DNA from: Ornithodoros turicata | Lineage: Eukaryota > Arthropoda > Arachnida > Ixodida > Argasidae | DNA: 64,000 bases | Reading direction: 5' to 3' | Assembly: GCF_037126465.1 (NCBI RefSeq) | Contig: NC_088202.1 | Location: 130,276,123 to 130,340,122, forward strand | Shown here: one piece after another, positions 24,601 to 30,600 of the stretch | How the letters are laid out: every line of letters begins with the position of its first letter | Numbering within the stretch: the stretch's first letter is position 1 | Translations under genes and position numbers: made by a program | The notes under the pieces: generated by a model | Database searches by the model: none | Seen by the model: only the letters and a program-made list of their open reading frames with translations | What the model was told of the DNA's origin: nothing

Positions 24601-27600
24601 GTCCCGAAGAAAAGGTGGACTTTGTCACCAAAGGTATGTAGCCTTCACGTGCTTTGCCACACTCGAATGACGTGAATCGCCGAGACAATCTCGAACGATG
24701 TATTTTTCTTGGATCATTCCCCATTCTTATGTTCATAAGCATTTGGGATAGAAAATTTATAGCTACAGATATTCAGAGTTGATTTGAGAAAGAGGTCCAC
24801 AGGTAGACCCTTGAAGTCTCTGGGAAATATTTTTTCTCAATTCGGGGGGGGGGGGGGGGGGGGATTAAAAATCGGATAAATAAACATGCGCTCTAAATTC
24901 ATGCAAATTCGGGTTTACAAAAAAACTTCAGTATGCTAAATTCGGGGAGAAATCTGGCTCAGTTACTCAAACTAACTGTACTGGTTTGGTACAAATGGTG
25001 ACTTAACTGCATTTGCTGTCAAACAAGTTAGTGTGCATTCCTACAGACGTCTCAGTGAGGGCAATTTGCCGGGTGAAAATTGGGTTTCACCCTATAAAGA
25101 GGCAACCTTAAATTCGGGGAAGAATCGGGTTAAACTATAACTATAAACTATATCGGGCTCTAACTATAGGCTAATCATCACTCCAGGTCAACCACTTCCT
25201 GCACCAGAAGGCGTGATATTTTCTGTGAATGGCTCGCGTGTATCACTGCACTGGAGGCCCGTATCTACGCACCAAAGTGGCACTGCTTGGGTATATGGAG
25301 TCTATAAAGTTGACTCCCATTCACCTCCAGGTTGGTGCCTCCGTTCCTACCTGCAAGTGACTGAGTGATGAGTTGAGTGTCTGGCACATGCTCTCTATCT
25401 TGTTGATGCCTTTGCAGTATCTGTGGGAAACACAACTGCATCAGTGTACACTGTGGAGAACGGCTTGGAAGCGTGCGAAGTATACGTATTCCAAGTTCGT
25501 GTTGTGGCACCCTTGGGAGTTGGTCCTGCTTCCGTCCCTCAGTCAGTGATGACGGAGTACAGTGCGCAGGCACCACCGAGAGATGTCCAAGTAAAAACGG
25601 CGCGGTATCGTGACGACGGACATGTCATCGTCACTTGGAAGGCGTCCTGCTTTGTCATTGACCGTGCTGTGGGATACATGGTAAGAGAAGCGCTGTGTAG
25701 ATTTGGACCCTTTTTGTATGTTCTTTTTCGGAGATCAAGGGCAAAAATTGAACTATATTTTAGGAAAACAACGATAAAACCTGAGACAAGGAACAGAAAA
25801 TAACAACACGAGGCGTTCTCAAGCTGTGTTGTTATTTTCTGTTCCTTGTCTCAGGTTTTATCGTCGTTTTAGAACGAACCAGCTGGCCCTAGCACCATTG
25901 ATATTTTAGAATCCGTAAAATAGGATGAAATTGAGAGATATCAAGTGGAAAAACATATTCCCGGGTGGATAACATTAAAAAAGCATTTGTCGTATTTCAT
26001 GCGAGCACGCGATGCTGAGTGACTGTGCTGAATGAGCGGAAGTTTGTTCTTGGGCTTTATCCTATGTGACAGTGATGCACACTGGACGGTGAAAACTGGT
26101 TTTACCCGGTTTTACCGTAGAATATAAGGCTCTGCTTGTTTTAATAATCGATGCACCGTAATAACTATTGCATCCCCAGGGAAGCGTTCTAATGTTCCTA
26201 GCAAGAACTTAACCTCCACTACCTCAGGGCAGTGATGTAGCCAGAAAAATATTCTGGGAGGGGTCCTACGAGCTCTTTACCTGGAGAGTACTTTGCCCTT
26301 GTTCTCCCTCTCCCAAAAGCACTACAGTAGAATCAAGATGATACGATCACGGATGATACGAATTTCGGCATGATACGAATTCTTTTCCGGTCCCGGCCGG
26401 AATGCCTATTCTTCCCATCTATTAGAGTTCGGATGATACGAACGCGTTATCTTGCCTTTACGGATGATACGAATGAGCCGAGGATACGACAGAGGTCGTT
26501 CCCCCGTGACGCGAGAGCGCGCGAGTCATGCTGCTGCGTCTTTCGAAAAGGGAGGGCCATCCTCACCACGAACTCCCTTACATCATGTGGCGCAATGCAA
26601 GCAATGACTTTCCATTTGGTGGTGGTGGTGGAGATAAGATCAAAGGGATTGAACGGTCCGGAACCTTATCACCTTATCTCTGTTTTGACCCTTTTACCCC
26701 CCTCAAAACAATAAACCGCGAAGCTGTGTGATATCGCTCTGGCGGAAAACAGCGACCAGAACACGTGGAGGGAACATATCAGAACAACTTGTGGCAACGT
26801 TACGCGTCACCATTCCGCAAGCCGGCTTCACCTAACGCCTGCTTGCTTTAGGAGAAGCTCGCTTTAGACCACTGCCGCGCGACCCGCGGGTGAAAAGCAC
26901 GTGCTACGTCTTTTGAATCATCTCGCGTATTTGGGCAGCATTGGCCAAAAACGGAGACACAAAAGCTTTACAACCGACCTCTTTCATTGACAGTAACGAA
27001 AAATGAACAGTCAATGTCTATTTTTTTGCCTCAATTTTTATTTTGGTTTAATTCGTTTGATACGAATTTCGGATGATATGAATTTTTTCCGCGACCCCGT
27101 GAGATTCGTATCATCCAGATTCTACTGTACAAAAGGTATGATTTCATAGGGGTTCAAACCTCCAATACCGAACCCTTTGGCTATGCTGCTGCCTCAGAGA
27201 CACTGAGGCAAAAGTTCATTATCCTTAATTATGCTGTAGGAGTGTGCCCTGAAGCACTGCACGGGGCCGGGCTTACCTGAAAGCCCGAGCCCAGGCTGGG
27301 CCGGGTTCTGCATTTTTTATGCGGGCCTGGGCCGGGCTCAGGTTTCAACCACCGGGCCCAGGCCGGGTACGGGTTTGACAATGCCGGCCATGGTCCGGTG
27401 TGTGTGCGAACATATTTCGCGAGACTGGACAGCCGAATTTTCGTGTCACTTTATTCTTCATGGGGTGTGGGATCTCATGGTACCCTCATCTGACAACTGT
27501 CACTTTTTTATACGTGATCCTGCTTACCGATTTGGGTCTGTATTTCGAGTAATGGGTCTAGATACCTGGGGTCTAGATACCCTAGGGTCTGTATACCTGT

Positions 27601-30600
27601 ATTTCGAGTAATGGGTCTAGATTTCACACGTGCACTCACACACATTTGAGGACAATTGGTGTGGCTCTGAGAGTCCGGAACAAGGGTCAGCTACGTTAGC
27701 CGTTCTGACATATTTCGTTCGCGTGGGAGTTCGAGTAAGGGGAACCAACACCGGTGCATGTGCAATAGAGTGGAGATAAGTCTGTCTTGAACTGCAAGCT
27801 ACATGCATATCGCCCATGCGCCGCTGCGCACTGCCTTCCCAAGCAGGCAAGCACCAAGCACAGAGCGGCTTGCCGGCAGAGAAACACAGCTGATCCATTC
27901 GAGTGTACCTCCTCACTCTCCACCAATTAGCTGTGTGCTTTTCCACGCTGTGCTGTGCTCTTTAGTAAATATAAATATGCCTTTTGGCCTCAACAACATA
28001 AATAGTAGAGTAGAGGCGGGCTGGGACCGGGCCTGAGCATGGAAACAGTCGGGTACGGGCTGGGACCGGGCCGGTGAAGTCGGGCTCGTGCCGGGACCGG
28101 GCTGTAAATCTATAGAAGAGGCTGGGCACGGGCCGCAGCAGCCGGGCCTGGTCCGTGCACAGGCCTGAAAATTAGGCCCGTGCAGTGCTGTAGTGTGCCC
28201 TGTGGTTCCCAAATTTTCTAATAGTGAAGTTCACTTACAGGTGTATATCCGTGACAACAGGACAGGTGTAGAGGATCTTCACTCAGTGCCGACGACTAAC
28301 AACACACTTCTCTCAATGTCTCTGGCGGAACTTCACCCGGGAGCGACGTACGTGCTCCAGATTTGTACGAGTGTCCCCAATGCTCGTCTGAGCGCACCAA
28401 CATTGTTTGTGGTGCCTGCCTTGGCAGCTCCCAGGCAGCTAGCTGTGGTGCCAGAACGCAATGGCAGCCTCTACATCCACTGGAAGGCACCGCAGCTGCC
28501 CCCTAGCATGAAGGATGATAAGTAAGTAATAAGTGGTAACTGTCAGTGGATTGAGACCTGTATCGCCGCATTTGTCATCAAATGACGATTCCTCGCTTGA
28601 ATAATAAGGTGTATATACTTCACCTACCGGATTACTTCGTACTCGATTTGGAGCTGAGTCTGAATTCACGTCTCGCGCATCCCTTCCCAAAAACACCAGG
28701 GAATATGTAGGAGTCAAAGCAGACAACTATGCAGGATGACGTTATGGCAACCTCCTCCGTATGAATCGTGGAAGAAGGAAGTTTTCCCTCTCCACATTTC
28801 ACTTTCTGCGTGCTATTGTCATCACTGGTGCCAAATCATCTCAAAGGCTGTATTAGATATCGAGGGGATTGTTGGTGTTGTGTACGACATTCACGTTTTC
28901 TTTTTTTGCCAGATTGTTGCGAAGTATCCGTCGAAGCAAAAAGGGACACCAGCTTAGGGAATAATTTTATGATTCTCGATATAAAATAGGGACAATGTGT
29001 ATCATGAGGTAGCTGTTAGTGCTCTCGTGCTCACAGATGAGAGTTGTGCCAGCTGATAGAAAATAAATAGACCTGCCTTATCGGAGGGTTTTGTGGAAAT
29101 ATGTGTGCGACGAAAATGTTACCTGCTTTCAACTACATGCCGTATGTACAAGCCATATCTCTGCTACACGGACCTCTCTTCTTTCTTTTGTCGCAGGATT
29201 GTACATGTAGTATACATATCAAACTATAAAGACTTGAAGGACGCAAAGCAATACAACGTGTCACAACCGCCGCTTATAATCTCGAGCCTTCCAAGCGGGA
29301 AGGTGTACCACATTGCTGTCAGCATGATTGATGAGCACGGCTTCGAAAGCTTACGGTCAGACACAGTAGAGGTTGGCATCTTAGCAGGTAAGGATCTTGT
29401 TGGACATTCAGGTTGCTACAAGGAAGAAGGTGTCATGGTACCGACTGTATTTACCCTAATGCAGTGTGATTGTGCCGAATTCCAAGATTCTACGGAGCAA
29501 ACAAGTACGGTAGACTCGCATTAGTCCAAACCCCGTTATTTCGGAATTTCGGAACTCACACATATTTCGAATTTTTGTTTGGCCTGCTATATTTTCAATA
29601 GTAATGATAACCTTGTTAATTCAAACGCCACCTTCTCCTAATTCGTTCCCTCAAAGTGTCTCTGCATGGAGCAACCCATGTTTTCGACTGCTTACACCAG
29701 AGAAAAGGCCGGTGAACTGGCTCTCTACGGTCGCACATAGAGTCACAAAAACATACGGTTGCAGAGCGCCAGAGTTGGAGAAACTGTCGAAATATCGTGA
29801 CGTCCAATTCCTCGATTATCGCCGTCATCACACGTGAACATGATTCTGTTATACAGTCGACCTGCGTTTATCCGGACTTCATTTATCCAGATCCTGCGCT
29901 ATCCGGACAAAAAAGCATGGGTACGGATTTCTCCCCACGTATTTCGCCCTCGTTTATGCGGACTTCAGCTTCCGGACTCTGACGAAAATTCCAGGGAACA
30001 GAAGTGACTAATACCCAACAATCGGCTTCAGTTATCCGGTCATTGTCGAGGAATGACACTTGGCCCACACCTAGTCAAGTGAGGTCAAGAACCCTGGTCG
30101 TGACTTTTGCTGACACAAAGACAGCGTTGCTAGGAAGAATTTTCTTCCTTTCCGACTTTGCACGTTACACTAAAGTAATCCACTGAGCAGTCTGATCATT
30201 TCAGACTGAGAAGGTCCGCAACGAGGACCCCTGCGCTGCAATCATAGATGACGACATCGTCAGTGTGTCGTCGCTTCCGATAGTGTTCTAGAAGACTCTG
30301 ATGATGAAAGCCTGGATGGGGCACCTGCTGTGACGGTAGAAAATGCGCGGGCGGCACTGAGATCGGCGCTGTTATTTTTCGAGCAACGGAACAATATTTC
30401 GCAAGTCAATGCCATACGCAAAGGTTTGGAAGAACTGTATGCGTGTATTAGAATGAAACAGATGACAATGGATAGTTTTCTGTGTAATGATCAATAAAGA
30501 TGTCCTTTTAGGGTTACTCGGAATTTTCGTGTTTTACTTATCCGGTTCCCCCGCTATCCGGACATTTTCACAGGAAACGAAGCCGTCCGGATAAATGTGG

